Shown in pieces: positions 18,439-28,100 of a stretch of 64,000 bases of DNA. Under the pieces are notes generated by a model. That model was not told the origin of the DNA. It searched no databases and worked only from the letters and a program-made list of their open reading frames with translations. Made by a program: the position numbers and the translations under genes. The DNA lies in assembly GCA_018242525.1 (NCBI GenBank), contig JAFEBS010000056.1, positions 3,202 through 67,201 of the forward strand. Reading direction: 5' to 3'. Numbering within the stretch: position 1 is the stretch's first letter; the number at the start of each line of letters is the position of its first letter. Origin of the DNA: Planctomycetota bacterium (lineage in GTDB: Bacteria; Planctomycetota; Planctomycetia; Planctomycetales; Planctomycetaceae).

Positions 18439-18459
18439 TACAATTCGTCCAATTCGTTC
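18439..18459 (+). promoter_or_regulatory. Candidate -10 box and operator of the regulator gene
   Basis: TACAAT at 18439-18444 could be the -10 box. It is followed at once by TCGTCCAATTCGTTC (18445-18459), which recurs with 14 of 15 identical bases, inverted, at 20977-20991. A half copy TCGTCCA is at 18390-18396. The position suggests autoregulation. Confidence 0.5.
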
Positions 18460-18478
18460 TGCCTCTCGGGATGCTTTG

Positions 18479-19408
18479 ATGGAAACTCCGTCCGAACTGG
18501 TCTCACCGAAACAAGTTTCCCGCGCGATTGGCGTCAGCGAATCGTCGTTGAAGCGCTGGTGTGACCAGGGGTTGATCAAGACGATCCGAACAGCGGGGGG
18601 GCACCGCAAAATGCTCATGGCCGACGTGTTGCGTTTCGTCCGGGAAAATGACCATCCGCTGATCTCGCCCGAAGTGCTCGGCCTGCCGCCGGTCAGCCAG
18701 AATGCCGAGTTGGGGCTCACTCGCAGCCTGCCGCGTCTGGTCGACGCCCTGCTGGCCGGCGATGAGTTACTCGCTCGGCAAATCGTGTTTGACCTGTACC
18801 TGGCCCAACATTCGATCAGTGTCATTTGCGACGAAGTGATCACGGCGGCATTTCGCGAGATCGGTGATCGCTGGGCCTGCCACGAAGCCGCCGTTTATCA
18901 GGAACGGCGGGGCTGCGAGATCTGTCTGCGGGTGCTGTTCGACCTGCGCAAGATTCAGCGACTTCCGGACATGACTCAGTCCGCAACCGGTGGCACGATC
19001 GAAGGCGACCACTACACGCTGCCGACGGCGATGGCCGAACTGGTGCTGCGCGATACCGGTTTTCGAGCCACATCGCTGGGGACGTCGATTCCATTCGACT
19101 CGCTGATCAAAGTCGTGCAGGAAACAAAACCGAAACTGTTCTGGTTGAGCGTGTCGTATGTCCGTGAAGGCCTGGACTTCGTCGGTGAGTTCGCGAAGTT
19201 GTCCAACGCCTGCCTGACGACGGGCACGGCCCTTACCGTTGGAGGCCGCGCACTGACGGACGAACTGCGGCATCGCATGAACTACTCGGCCTACTGTGAC
19301 ACGATGCAGCATCTGGAACGATTCGCCAGAACTCTGATCGGCGCGAAGCCGGTCGAACCGACCTCACAAGCGGCAGCAAAGCCGCGGCGCGGTGCGTCGA
19401 AGAAATAG
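18479..19408 (+). CDS. MerR/CarH-like regulator with cobalamin-binding-type domain
   Basis: This is a 309-residue cytoplasmic DNA-binding protein. Residues 8-55 form a MerR winged helix (SPKQVSRAIGVSESSLKRWC, GGHRK). Residues about 78-160 form a four-helix bundle, and residues 170-285 a Rossmann-like B12 domain. Compared with the photoreceptor CarH, Trp132 and Glu142 of the W-x9-EH motif are kept, but the His of EH is Arg143. The residue after Trp (a His in Thermus CarH) is Ala133. The lower-axial His of DxHxxG is present as His178, but its Asp partner is shifted. It may sense adenosylcobalamin and light, or be a B12-independent relative. It is divergent from the Cfa operon, its likely target. 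Start is ATG 18479; a TTG precedes it. Confidence 0.85.
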   Translation: METPSELVSPKQVSRAIGVSESSLKRWCDQGLIKTIRTAGGHRKMLMADVLRFVRENDHPLISPEVLGLPPVSQNAELGLTRSLPRLVDALLAGDELLARQIVFDLYLAQHSISVICDEVITAAFREIGDRWACHEAAVYQERRGCEICLRVLFDLRKIQRLPDMTQSATGGTIEGDHYTLPTAMAELVLRDTGFRATSLGTSIPFDSLIKVVQETKPKLFWLSVSYVREGLDFVGEFAKLSNACLTTGTALTVGGRALTDELRHRMNYSAYCDTMQHLERFARTLIGAKPVEPTSQAAAKPRRGASKK

Positions 19409-19535
19409 AAAATGGTTGTCGTTGGGAAGTGTGATCGCGACTCCCGCATGGCCGATCAGTTCACCGCATTTCGCATGAGTTGATCAAAACGCAGTGGATC
19501 CTGAAGAACCACCTGCACTTGTTGTTTGAGTGTCA

Positions 19536-19551
19536 CGGTGCCCGGGCACCG
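19536..19551. repeat. 16-bp perfect palindrome
   Basis: CGGTGCCCGGGCACCG lies 21 bases before the ATG of the PQQ-like gene and just upstream of its AGGAG ribosome binding site. It could be an operator or a 5'-UTR hairpin. Confidence 0.5.
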
Positions 19552-19572
19552 CTGTCGACCAGGAGTGAATTG

Positions 19573-20844
19573 ATGAAACGCCGGTTTGTCTATTCTCTGG
19601 CATTGTTGCTTGGCCTGTCGCATTTCAGTCTGGCGGCCGATGGGGTGGATGCTCCAGGAGCACCGGCAACCTGGCCGCAGTGGCGCGGTCCCAGACGGGA
19701 CGGCAAAGTCACATCACCATCGGTCTGGCCCGACAGTTTGTCGGGCGATCTGCTTGTTCAGACGTGGCGGATTCCGCTGGAACCCAGCTATTCCGGTCCG
19801 GTTGTTTCCGACACGCTGGTTTTCACCACGGAAACGAAGGACAAGAAACGCGAGGTCGTGCGGGCGCTGGATCGAAAAACCGGCCAGCAGCAATGGGAAG
19901 CATCGTGGGACGGCGCGTTGTCCGTACCCTTCTTCGCGAAATCCAATGGCGACTGGATCCGCTCCACTCCGGCCTATGACGGCGAGAGTCTGTTCGTCGC
20001 TGGAATGCGCGACGTCCTGGTCTGCCTCGACGCCCGCACCGGAGAGGAGCGATGGCAGGTTGACTTCGTGAAAGTCCTCGGTGCTCCCCTCCCTGCGTTC
20101 GGCTTCGTCTGCTCGCCCCTGGTCGATGGCGAATCCGTGTATGTGCAAGCCGGCGCCGCTCTCTGCAAACTCGACAAGCGGACCGGGAAGATTCTCTGGC
20201 GTTCGCTCAAGGACGACGGCGGCATGTGGGGCAGTGCGTTCTCGTCTCCGTTCCTGACCGACATCGCCGGCCGCCGGCAGTTGCTTGTGCAGACACGCGA
20301 AAAACTGGCGGGGGTTGATCCCGAAACCGGGGCCGAACTATGGTCGCAGCCGATCCCCGCGTTCCGTGGCATGAACATCCTGACGCCGACCGTCAGCGGC
20401 GAGACGGTCTTCACCAGTTCCTACGGCGGCAAATCGCTCCTGTTCCAATTGAAGAATGACCGAGGAACCGTTTCCGCCACGGAAGCCTGGACGAACAAAG
20501 CCACCGGGTACATGTCGTCACCCGTGGTGATCGACGGATACGTTTATCTCCATCTGCAAAACCAGCGATTCACCTGCATCGACCTGGCGACCGGAAAATC
20601 AAAGTGGACCACGCAACCGTACGGCAAGTACTGGAGCCTGGTGGCCAACGGTGACCGGATTCTCGCGTTGGACGAACGAGGCGAACTGCTGCTGATCCGC
20701 GCGAATCCCGAAAAGTTCGAGCTACTGGACTCGCGCAAGTTGAGTGAATCCCCGACATGGGCGCATCTGGCGATCTGCGGCCAGGAACTCTTCATCCGCG
20801 AACTGAAGGCACTGAGCGCCTATCGTTGGCGGAGCGAACGCTGA
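19573..20844 (+). CDS. Secreted PQQ-like beta-propeller protein
   Basis: This is a 423-residue exported protein. It has a signal peptide (residues 1-22, ending SLAADG) and then an eight-bladed-type propeller. Repeats of the form LDxxTGxxxW are visible at least five times (RKTGQQQW, ARTGEERW, KRTGKILW, PETGAELW, LATGKSKW). PQQ-dehydrogenase catalytic residues were not identified, so it is more likely a binding or scaffold propeller of the kind common in planctomycetes. An AGGAG site at 19561 fixes the ATG at 19573. It lies downstream of the CarH-like gene on the same strand. Confidence 0.88.
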   Translation: MKRRFVYSLALLLGLSHFSLAADGVDAPGAPATWPQWRGPRRDGKVTSPSVWPDSLSGDLLVQTWRIPLEPSYSGPVVSDTLVFTTETKDKKREVVRALDRKTGQQQWEASWDGALSVPFFAKSNGDWIRSTPAYDGESLFVAGMRDVLVCLDARTGEERWQVDFVKVLGAPLPAFGFVCSPLVDGESVYVQAGAALCKLDKRTGKILWRSLKDDGGMWGSAFSSPFLTDIAGRRQLLVQTREKLAGVDPETGAELWSQPIPAFRGMNILTPTVSGETVFTSSYGGKSLLFQLKNDRGTVSATEAWTNKATGYMSSPVVIDGYVYLHLQNQRFTCIDLATGKSKWTTQPYGKYWSLVANGDRILALDERGELLLIRANPEKFELLDSRKLSESPTWAHLAICGQELFIRELKALSAYRWRSER

Positions 20845-20976
20845 CCTTTCCACGGTTTGCAGAATCTGTCGCCAGCGCTGGTCCACGACCTTCGGGAAGA
20901 CTGGCTGAAAGAACCAGATTCGGATTTCCTAAAAAAACGGGTTAAAGATCCGGACGCCATGCGGTCAGAAAGGAGT

Positions 20977-21020
20977 GAACGAATTGAACGATTTGTTGTG
21001 AACCGTATTCGTTCAGTCTG
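20977..21020 (+). promoter_or_regulatory. Candidate operator/promoter upstream of the fasciclin gene
   Basis: GAACGAATTGAACGA (20977-20991) is the inverted copy, 14 of 15 bases, of the element at 18445-18459. GTTCAGTCTG at 21011-21020 also resembles ATTCAGTCTA at 18331-18340. A possible promoter is TTGAAC (20984-20989) with TATTCG 16 bases on. Confidence 0.45.
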
Positions 21021-21046
21021 GAACCTGTTTGCCGGGAAGAGGGACG

Positions 21047-21655
21047 ATGATGACTCAGAGACGGATGATGGGGGCGATGGTTGCGGCGATGCTGGTACTG
21101 GTTCAGGGGCGGGGGATGGCGGAGGCGGCTGAGCCCAAGGACATTGTGACGACGGCGGTCGAAGCAGGTACGTTCAAGACGCTTGCTGCGGCACTTCAAG
21201 CGGGCGGACTGGTGGAGACGCTGCAGAGCAAGGGGCCGTTCACGGTGTTTGCTCCCTCGGATGCGGCATTTGCCAAGTTGCCCGCCGGTACACTGGAAAC
21301 GCTGCTCAAGCCCGAGAATAAAGGTCAGCTCGTGGCGATCCTGAAATTCCACGTCGTTGCGGGGCGGGTCTACTCGACGGACCTGTTGAAGGCCAGGGAA
21401 GCGAAGACACTGAATGGTGCGATGCTCAACGCCACCGTGTCGGACGGCATCGCCAGGGTGAACGGAGCGGGTTTGGTGGCCACTGATATCGATGCCTCGA
21501 ATGGCGTGATCCATGTGATTGACACCGTCCTGTTGCCGCCAGCCGCGCCAGCGAAGGGGGCGCACGTTGCACCAGAACCGGCACACGTCGTGTCCCATGA
21601 CTGCCCGCAGACAGGACGCAGGATAACCTGGCGGACACGAATGGCTCGTCGGTAA
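21047..21655 (+). CDS. Secreted fasciclin (FAS1) domain protein
   Basis: This is a 202-residue exported protein. The signal peptide spans about residues 1-28 (ends AEAAEP). A single FAS1 domain follows at about 31-165, with H1 motif FTVFAPSDAAFAKLP and H2-like segment GVIHVIDTVLLPP. FAS1 domains mediate adhesion. Single-FAS1 secreted proteins are also frequent in singlet-oxygen and light-stress regulons of bacteria, which fits the shared upstream element with the CarH-like operon. A GGGAAGAGGG stretch precedes the tandem ATGs at 21047 and 21050. The short Arg-rich tail is not conserved. Confidence 0.9.
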   Translation: MMTQRRMMGAMVAAMLVLVQGRGMAEAAEPKDIVTTAVEAGTFKTLAAALQAGGLVETLQSKGPFTVFAPSDAAFAKLPAGTLETLLKPENKGQLVAILKFHVVAGRVYSTDLLKAREAKTLNGAMLNATVSDGIARVNGAGLVATDIDASNGVIHVIDTVLLPPAAPAKGAHVAPEPAHVVSHDCPQTGRRITWRTRMARR

Positions 21656-21768
21656 CACACTCAGACACATTAATCCGGCGTCATCAGATTCGAACTCTGA
21701 TCACCGTACTCGTTGACGCTTGGGTACCACGGTGCCCAGGCGTTGACTTATTCCATCGGGAAATTCGC

Positions 21769-23235
21769 ATGTCGGGTTTGATCCTGCTCACCGGCGCCAC
21801 GGGGTATGTTGGCGGTCGGCTGTTGTCGGTGCTGCAACAGCGGAATCTTCCCATCCGGTGTCTGACCCGGCGTCCCGAGGCACTGCACGACCATCTCACG
21901 CCTTCAACCGTCGCTGTTCAGGGAGATGTACTCGATCCCGCGTCACTACCGGCCGCGTTTGAGGGGATCGACACGGCGTATTACTTCGTCCATTCGATGG
22001 GAGCCGCCGGGGAATTCGAATCGCAGGACCGGATCGCCGCGGAGAATTTCGCAAAGGCGGCTTCCGCTGCGGGGGTCCGCCGCATTATTTATCTGGGTGG
22101 CCTCGGAAATCCTGATGAACGGTTGTCCAAGCACCTTCGCAGCCGTCAGGAAACGGGCAATGTGTTGCGGGCTCATCATCCCCAGGTGATCGAATTTCGC
22201 GCGTCGATCGTGATCGGTTCCGGCAGCCTGTCGTTCGAGATGATCCGGGCGCTGGTCGAACGGCTGCCGATCATGATCTGCCCGCGCTGGGTTCAAGTGA
22301 ACGCGCAGCCGATCGCGATTGAAGATTTGCTCGCGTATCTTCTCGCTGCTTTGGATCTCCACGCCGACTCCTCGCAAGTGTACGAGATCGGCGGTCCCGA
22401 TCAGGTTTCCTACGGGCAGATCATGCAGGAGTATTCCCGGCAGCGGGGGCTGAAACGCTGGATGATCCCGGTTCCCCTGCTGACGCCGTATCTGTCCAGT
22501 CTCTGGCTGGGTCTGGTCACTCCGTTGTACGCTCGGGTTGGCCGGAAACTCGTGGAAAGCCTGCGAAATCCGACGCTGATTTCCAACAACCTGGCGGAAT
22601 CCGTATTCTCCGTCCGACCGCGGTCAATCCGAGATGCGATTGCCCGCGCACTGGTGAATGAAGATCGCGAGTTTGCAGAGACACGCTGGTCGGATGCCCT
22701 GTCATCGGGAGGGAAGCCCCAGAACTGGGGTGGCAATCGGTTCGGTTCGCGTCTGGTCGATTCGCGGACGATCACCGTAAGCGTGCCGCCGGAACAGGCG
22801 TTCGCTCCGATCCGCCGCATCGGCGGTCGCACCGGCTGGTACTACGGAAACTGGTTGTGGACGCTGCGCGGTTTCCTGGACCTGCTGATCGGCGGGGTTG
22901 GCGTCCGCCGCGGACGTCGCGACCCGGAGAATCTGCACGTCGGCGATTCACTCGATTTCTGGCGTGTCGAAGTTTACGAGCCACCGCGCCGCCTGCGCCT
23001 GCAAGCCGAAATGAAACTGCCGGGCCGCGCCTGGCTGGAATTTGAGGTGACACCGTCCGGACCGGGGAGCACGATTCGTCAAACGGCCATCTTCGATCCC
23101 CTGGGGCTGGCCGGACTGTCGTATTGGTACGGAATCTATCCGCTGCATCAGTGCGTATTCGCAGGGATGCTCCGCAATCTGGCACGGACCGCGCAGCGCC
23201 GTGATCAAGCTTCCGAACGGCGCGAGAACAGTTGA
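21769..23235 (+). CDS. NAD(P)-binding SDR-type protein with C-terminal DUF2867
   Basis: This is a 488-residue cytoplasmic protein. The N-terminal half is an atypical SDR/NmrA-like Rossmann fold starting TGATGYVGGRLL (residues 7-18), with YFVHSMG replacing the usual YxxxK region. The C-terminal half (about 335-475) is DUF2867, a START-like lipid-binding fold with GWYYGNWLW and LHVGDSLDFWRVE. The same two-domain protein occurs beside Cfa/DUF1365 or photolyase genes in other bacteria, which supports a role in the lipid-modification cluster. The substrate is unknown. Confidence 0.9.
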   Translation: MSGLILLTGATGYVGGRLLSVLQQRNLPIRCLTRRPEALHDHLTPSTVAVQGDVLDPASLPAAFEGIDTAYYFVHSMGAAGEFESQDRIAAENFAKAASAAGVRRIIYLGGLGNPDERLSKHLRSRQETGNVLRAHHPQVIEFRASIVIGSGSLSFEMIRALVERLPIMICPRWVQVNAQPIAIEDLLAYLLAALDLHADSSQVYEIGGPDQVSYGQIMQEYSRQRGLKRWMIPVPLLTPYLSSLWLGLVTPLYARVGRKLVESLRNPTLISNNLAESVFSVRPRSIRDAIARALVNEDREFAETRWSDALSSGGKPQNWGGNRFGSRLVDSRTITVSVPPEQAFAPIRRIGGRTGWYYGNWLWTLRGFLDLLIGGVGVRRGRRDPENLHVGDSLDFWRVEVYEPPRRLRLQAEMKLPGRAWLEFEVTPSGPGSTIRQTAIFDPLGLAGLSYWYGIYPLHQCVFAGMLRNLARTAQRRDQASERRENS

Positions 23236-23310
23236 TCTCGCCGCGGGACCCGTAGATCAAATCTGCTTTGTCACGCCAAGCACCGAAAATCGGTGACTGT
23301 CAGGACGTCG

Positions 23311-23739
23311 TTAAAGCGTGGCCAGCGATTCACACCGGGCCTTAAGGCTTGCATTTTCCCGTTCAAGCGATTGGCGCGCCAGGGAACTGATCACCGGCCA
23401 CAGCAACCGTGCCACGATCCCGGATAATTCGATGCGAAGGACACTCTGCGTCCCGGTGTCCTTCGTCGACAGTTCATGCGTTGCAATCATCCGCATCCCC
23501 AGGATCCGACTTTCCCAGGTGAACTGCTCGCCCGGGACCAGCGCCGTAACTACCCATTTGGCCTCCGGGAGTCCGGGTTGCTTGATGAGCGCCGCACTGC
23601 CGCAACCGAAGGGACCGTCATCGAGCCTCCTGACGGACTTGACGGTTGGCGTCCATTGTGGCCAGCGTTCGATATCGATAGTGACGCTCCAGGCGACGCT
23701 GCTGGGGGCGTCCATGGACACAACGTTTTCGAGCTTCAT
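23311..23739 (-). CDS. SRPBCC (START-like) family protein
   Basis: This is a 142-residue single-domain protein of the polyketide-cyclase/START-like superfamily, with the opening VVSMDAPSSVAWSVTIDIERWPQW and closing long helix typical of the fold. These proteins bind hydrophobic ligands in a cavity. ATG 23739 is preceded by CAGGGA; an in-frame start at 23763 would add eight residues. It is convergent with the SDR gene and probably transcribed with, or just after, the MFS gene upstream. Confidence 0.8.
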   Translation of the reverse strand: MKLENVVSMDAPSSVAWSVTIDIERWPQWTPTVKSVRRLDDGPFGCGSAALIKQPGLPEAKWVVTALVPGEQFTWESRILGMRMIATHELSTKDTGTQSVLRIELSGIVARLLWPVISSLARQSLERENASLKARCESLATL

Positions 23740-23823
23740 TCCCTGATGAAGACAGCCAAACATTCAATTTGCTCCATGAAAAGCACGACGGATCTCGCAG
23801 TATTGTCAATCGCCTGAATCTCG

Positions 23824-25089
23824 TCACGCTGATGCAACGTCCTGCTTCGAGCGAGTTTCATTCAATGGCTGCAGTTCCCGCAGGGAACCCAGTCGCCGAA
23901 TCTGCGGCCATTTTCCGGCGACACCCAGAACCACCAGCAGTGTGCCCAATCCGCCGAAGACGACCGACAGCACCGGCCCGAACAGTTTCGCCGTAACACC
24001 GGATTCCAGGCCGCCGAGCTCGTTGCTGGCCCCGATGAAGACCTGGTTGACCGCAGAAACTCGACCCCTCATCGAATCGGGCGTCAGCGATTGAACCAGA
24101 GTCTGGCGGATGATCACGCTGATGTTATCACTGGCACCGATCAGGACCAGCATCCCCAGACTCAACCAGAAGTTTTGAGACAGACCGAACACAACGGTTG
24201 CCGCCCCGAACATCGCGACGGACAACAGCAGGGTGCGACCGGCACGGGTCATCGGCGACCGATGGGCTTGAAAGATCGCCATCGCAAACGCTCCCAGGGC
24301 CGGGGCGGCGCGCATCCAACCGTAGCCGATCGAGCCCACTCCCAGCCGTTCGGCGAAGATCGGCATCAAGTACGTCGCGCCGCCCAGCAGTACCGCGAGC
24401 AGGTCGAGTGTCATTGCGGCCAGCAACAATGGCGAATCGAATACAAACCGCAGGCCCGCCGACAACTCCCGCCAGCCGGGTTCCTGCTTCGCTGGTTCTC
24501 GCGGCGCTTCGTTCGGAAACAGCAAAGTCACTCCGAAGCAGCCCAGCAAACACAGGCCCGATACCAGATAAGCCCAAGTCACTCCAAAGACAATCAGCAT
24601 TCCGGAAACAGCCGGGCCGACCCAGGCCGCCGTCTCGAACAGGCTGCTCATCCAGGCGAACGCATTGGGATACGCGGAACGTGGCACCAGGTTGGGAAGG
24701 ATCGATGCCCGTGCCGGGCGAGCAAACGTCAACGCAAGCGCATTGGCTCCCAGCAGCGAATACGTCACCAGCAGTGACACTCCCTGCGGATTCCAGGCAT
24801 GGAGCACGCACAACGCCACCGGTACCGCGGTCAAGGGAACCTGTGTGATGAGCAATACCCGCTTGCGGCTGAACCGGTCTGCCACATGTCCCGCCGGTAG
24901 CGCCAGCAGGATCACGGGAATGGCGCTGATCAGCCCGACCAGTCCGATGGCGAACGGATCTTTCGTCGATTGGTAGACATCCCACTGGATGGTCGCGGAC
25001 AAGACCTGGCTGCCGACGATGGCAAGCACGTAGCTGGCGGCAAACCGGCTGAACGCCACGTACCGAAACGCCTCATACGGATCGTGCAT
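23824..25089 (-). CDS. MFS transporter (EntS-like exporter)
   Basis: This is a 421-residue inner-membrane protein with about 12 hydrophobic helices. The loop between helices 2 and 3 has GHVADRFSRKRVLL, the MFS motif A region, and a second copy-like loop follows helix 8. Overall it resembles the enterobactin-exporter/MFS_3 group. The substrate is unknown. It lies upstream of the SRPBCC gene on the same strand and next to the light/lipid cluster. Confidence 0.88.
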   Translation of the reverse strand: MHDPYEAFRYVAFSRFAASYVLAIVGSQVLSATIQWDVYQSTKDPFAIGLVGLISAIPVILLALPAGHVADRFSRKRVLLITQVPLTAVPVALCVLHAWNPQGVSLLVTYSLLGANALALTFARPARASILPNLVPRSAYPNAFAWMSSLFETAAWVGPAVSGMLIVFGVTWAYLVSGLCLLGCFGVTLLFPNEAPREPAKQEPGWRELSAGLRFVFDSPLLLAAMTLDLLAVLLGGATYLMPIFAERLGVGSIGYGWMRAAPALGAFAMAIFQAHRSPMTRAGRTLLLSVAMFGAATVVFGLSQNFWLSLGMLVLIGASDNISVIIRQTLVQSLTPDSMRGRVSAVNQVFIGASNELGGLESGVTAKLFGPVLSVVFGGLGTLLVVLGVAGKWPQIRRLGSLRELQPLNETRSKQDVASA

Positions 25090-25128
25090 ATGTCATCAGT
25101 CTCTGCGAAAGCCGCCAGCCAGCAGTTC

Positions 25129-28100
25129 TCAGTCATTGAGCGGTTGGGAACTTCGCAGATAGGCAAACAGGTTGCGGAGTTGTTCGTCAGAAAGATCTTT
25201 CAACTGACCTTCCGGCATCAGCGATTTGCGGGATTTGTTCAGTTCATCGATTTCCGCACGTTCCAGTGATATCGTCTGGCCGTCCGGACTGCGGAGCGTG
25301 ATCGATTGCGGATCCTGCTCGACCAGGAATCCGGTGACAACCCGTCCGTCGTTGAGGACGGCCACTTGAGTTTCAAAACCTTCGCGAATCTCGGCGCTGG
25401 GATTGACGATGTGAATCAGCATTTGCCGGACGTCGTCACGCTTGTACGTGGTCAGATCAGGGCCGATCTTGCCACCGACGGAATGCAGCGTGTGGCATTT
25501 GCCGCACATCTGCATGTAAAGTTTCTTGCCCGGATACGGATCTCCGGCACCGACCAGCGTCTCCGAGTACTTCTGGATCTGAGCCTGCATCTGGGCGGTG
25601 GTGGCTCCTTCGACACTGCCCCAGTGCTTCTGGATCAGGCCGGCGAGCTTGTCGTCCTTGTAAACTGTCAGTCGGCGGACGGTGTCCAAGGGCAGCGAGG
25701 CCGCCGCGATCTCGCCGCGATCGACCGCTTCGGTGAGCGACAGAGCCCACGATTTGCGACTGACCAGCAGAGATTGGGCGACCGTTCGGACATCCTCGTT
25801 GAGATTCTGATACTGGGCCAGAACCGCCGCCGCGATCTGCGGATCGGGGTACGCCTGAAGCGCGGTCAGGATCGCGGCCTTCAGTCCGTCGTCACCCGTG
25901 TTCGTCAGTGTCTGCAACAGGACTGGCACGGCCCTGGGTTGCTTCACTTCTCCAAACAGGCTGGCGTATTCCGTCCGTTTGCCGGAGGGACTCTTTTCAT
26001 CCGCGATGATCTTCAAAGCGTCGTCGATGGCGGCCATGTCCGCCTGACGGATTTTCAGCGAGAGCGAACCGCCGCCCGCCGCCGACAATGCGGAGATCAG
26101 TTCCGGCGGGACATTGCTCATTGATCGCCCTTGATACGCTTCTTCAAATCCCTGCATCAACGCCTTGGTGGTTTTGGCCGTCGGAGATCGTTTGAGAAGT
26201 CCGGCACAGATGGTCAGGTCGGAACGCTGGCCGGTTGAGGCGTAGCGGCGCATCAATCGGGGCAGGATTTCCTTCTGCACCAGTGGCCGCTGCCAAAGTT
26301 CCGGATCATCCAGTGTCAACGCGGGATGGGAATGCACTGCGGGACCGCCATCAGCAGGTTTTGCCAGCACGTCACAGGTGGTCTCAAACGCCCACCAGAT
26401 CATCATCGGCTGCCGGGCATCGGCGACATCCTCGTCGCGCATCATCAGATTGCGCACGATGGGTAACGTCTGCTCCGGCGGAAGCCGCTTGGCGGTTGCG
26501 GCAAACTGCGTGCGGACTTCGATGTTGGGTTCTGTCAGTGCCAGTGCGGCGACTTTCGAGGCGATGTCCGACGGCAGTCGGCGTTCATCCCCCAGCAGTC
26601 GCACGGACCAGGCCCGGACTTGTGGTTCGGCATGATCCAGCGCCTTCAAGGCGGTGGCTTCATCGAGTCCACCTGTCAGGTTCAACACCCACAACAATTC
26701 CACGGCCGTCTGGCCCCGGGCGGCAAACAGTCTTGATCGCAGGGTGGGGATCAGGCTGGCATCCTTACGGTCAGCCAGGATCCGACGCGCCGCTTCGCGG
26801 TGCCAGCGATCGGGACTGTCCAGCGTCGCTGTCAGCTCTGTTGCCGACAATTTGCGCAGGTCGGATGGGACTGCCTTCACGGAACCGGGGTTGGCTGACC
26901 TGGCACGAATGCGATAGATGCGTCCGTGATCCCGATCAAGTCCCCCCTGATAGTTTGCCGTATGGGCCAGTTGTCCGTCATACCAGTCGGCGACGTAGAT
27001 TGCTCCATCGGGACCATCCTTGACGTCGACGGGCCGAAACCACGTGTCAGACGAATCGATCGCGTGGCCGATGTCCCTGGTCTTGAATGTGGCTCCGACC
27101 GGGATGACGTCGCTGATCACCACGTGATTCAGGATGGCCGCGGCACCGAACAGTTTTCCACGATACGCGTCGGGAAGTGCAAACGGACCGCCGTTCCCTT
27201 CGTAGATGATGAATTCGTGTGTGAATCGCGGAACATTATGATGTTCCATGGCCGGGAAATATCCGAACGCATACGGATTGGACAGCGGGCCGTGCTTGGT
27301 GAATCCCTTCTGCAGATACGCTCCCTGCATGTAATGAAAACCGCGAGTATTGCCGCCGTTGTGACCGGAAAAGACCCGCCCGGCGGAATCGATTTCCAGT
27401 CCGAACGCGTTCCCGCCACCTTCCGAGAAAATCTCGTAGCGTCGAGTTTCCGGGTGATAGCGCCAGATGTTCTGGCCTTGCGAAAATGTCGGTTTGACCA
27501 CGGCTTTCGGATCGGCACCCGGCAGATGGACTTTCACCGCCGCCGAAACCGTGCTTCCCTGGGCACCGTACAGCCAGCCATCGGGCCCCCAGCGCAGGCT
27601 GTTGATGACCGAATGCGTGTCTTCCAGGCCAAACCCCGACAAATGAACCTCGGGATCCCCATCGGGAATGTCGTCGCCATTGCGGTCAGGATAGAACAAC
27701 AGGTATGGCGGATTCAGGACCCACACTCCGCCGCGTCCCTGGACGAACGACGTGGCGATGTTCAGGCCGTCGACGAAGGTCTTGTGCTTGTCGTAGACGC
27801 CGTCACCGTCTGTATCTTCATGAATCGAAATCTTGTCGCGGCCTTTGACGCCGTGCGGTGGAGGTTCCGGAACCTTGTCATACACCGCCCGCCAGAACTG
27901 GTCTTTGCTGATCAGCTTCAGACCTTCCGGTTCCGGATACTGCAGGTACTGCATGACCCACAGCCGTCCGCGTTCATCAAAATTCATGAACAGTGGCTGC
28001 GAGACGATCGGTTCCGCCAGGACCAGATCGACCTGCAGATCGTCGGGGATTTTGAAATGGTCCATCGACTGTTGCGGGGTGAGTGCAGACTGCTGTGTTT

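Noticed and set aside
21709-21768. Hairpin near TTGGGTACCACGGTGCCCAG as riboswitch upstream of the SDR gene
   Set aside because: The stem depends on wobble pairs and overlapping loop bases, and no known riboswitch core is present.
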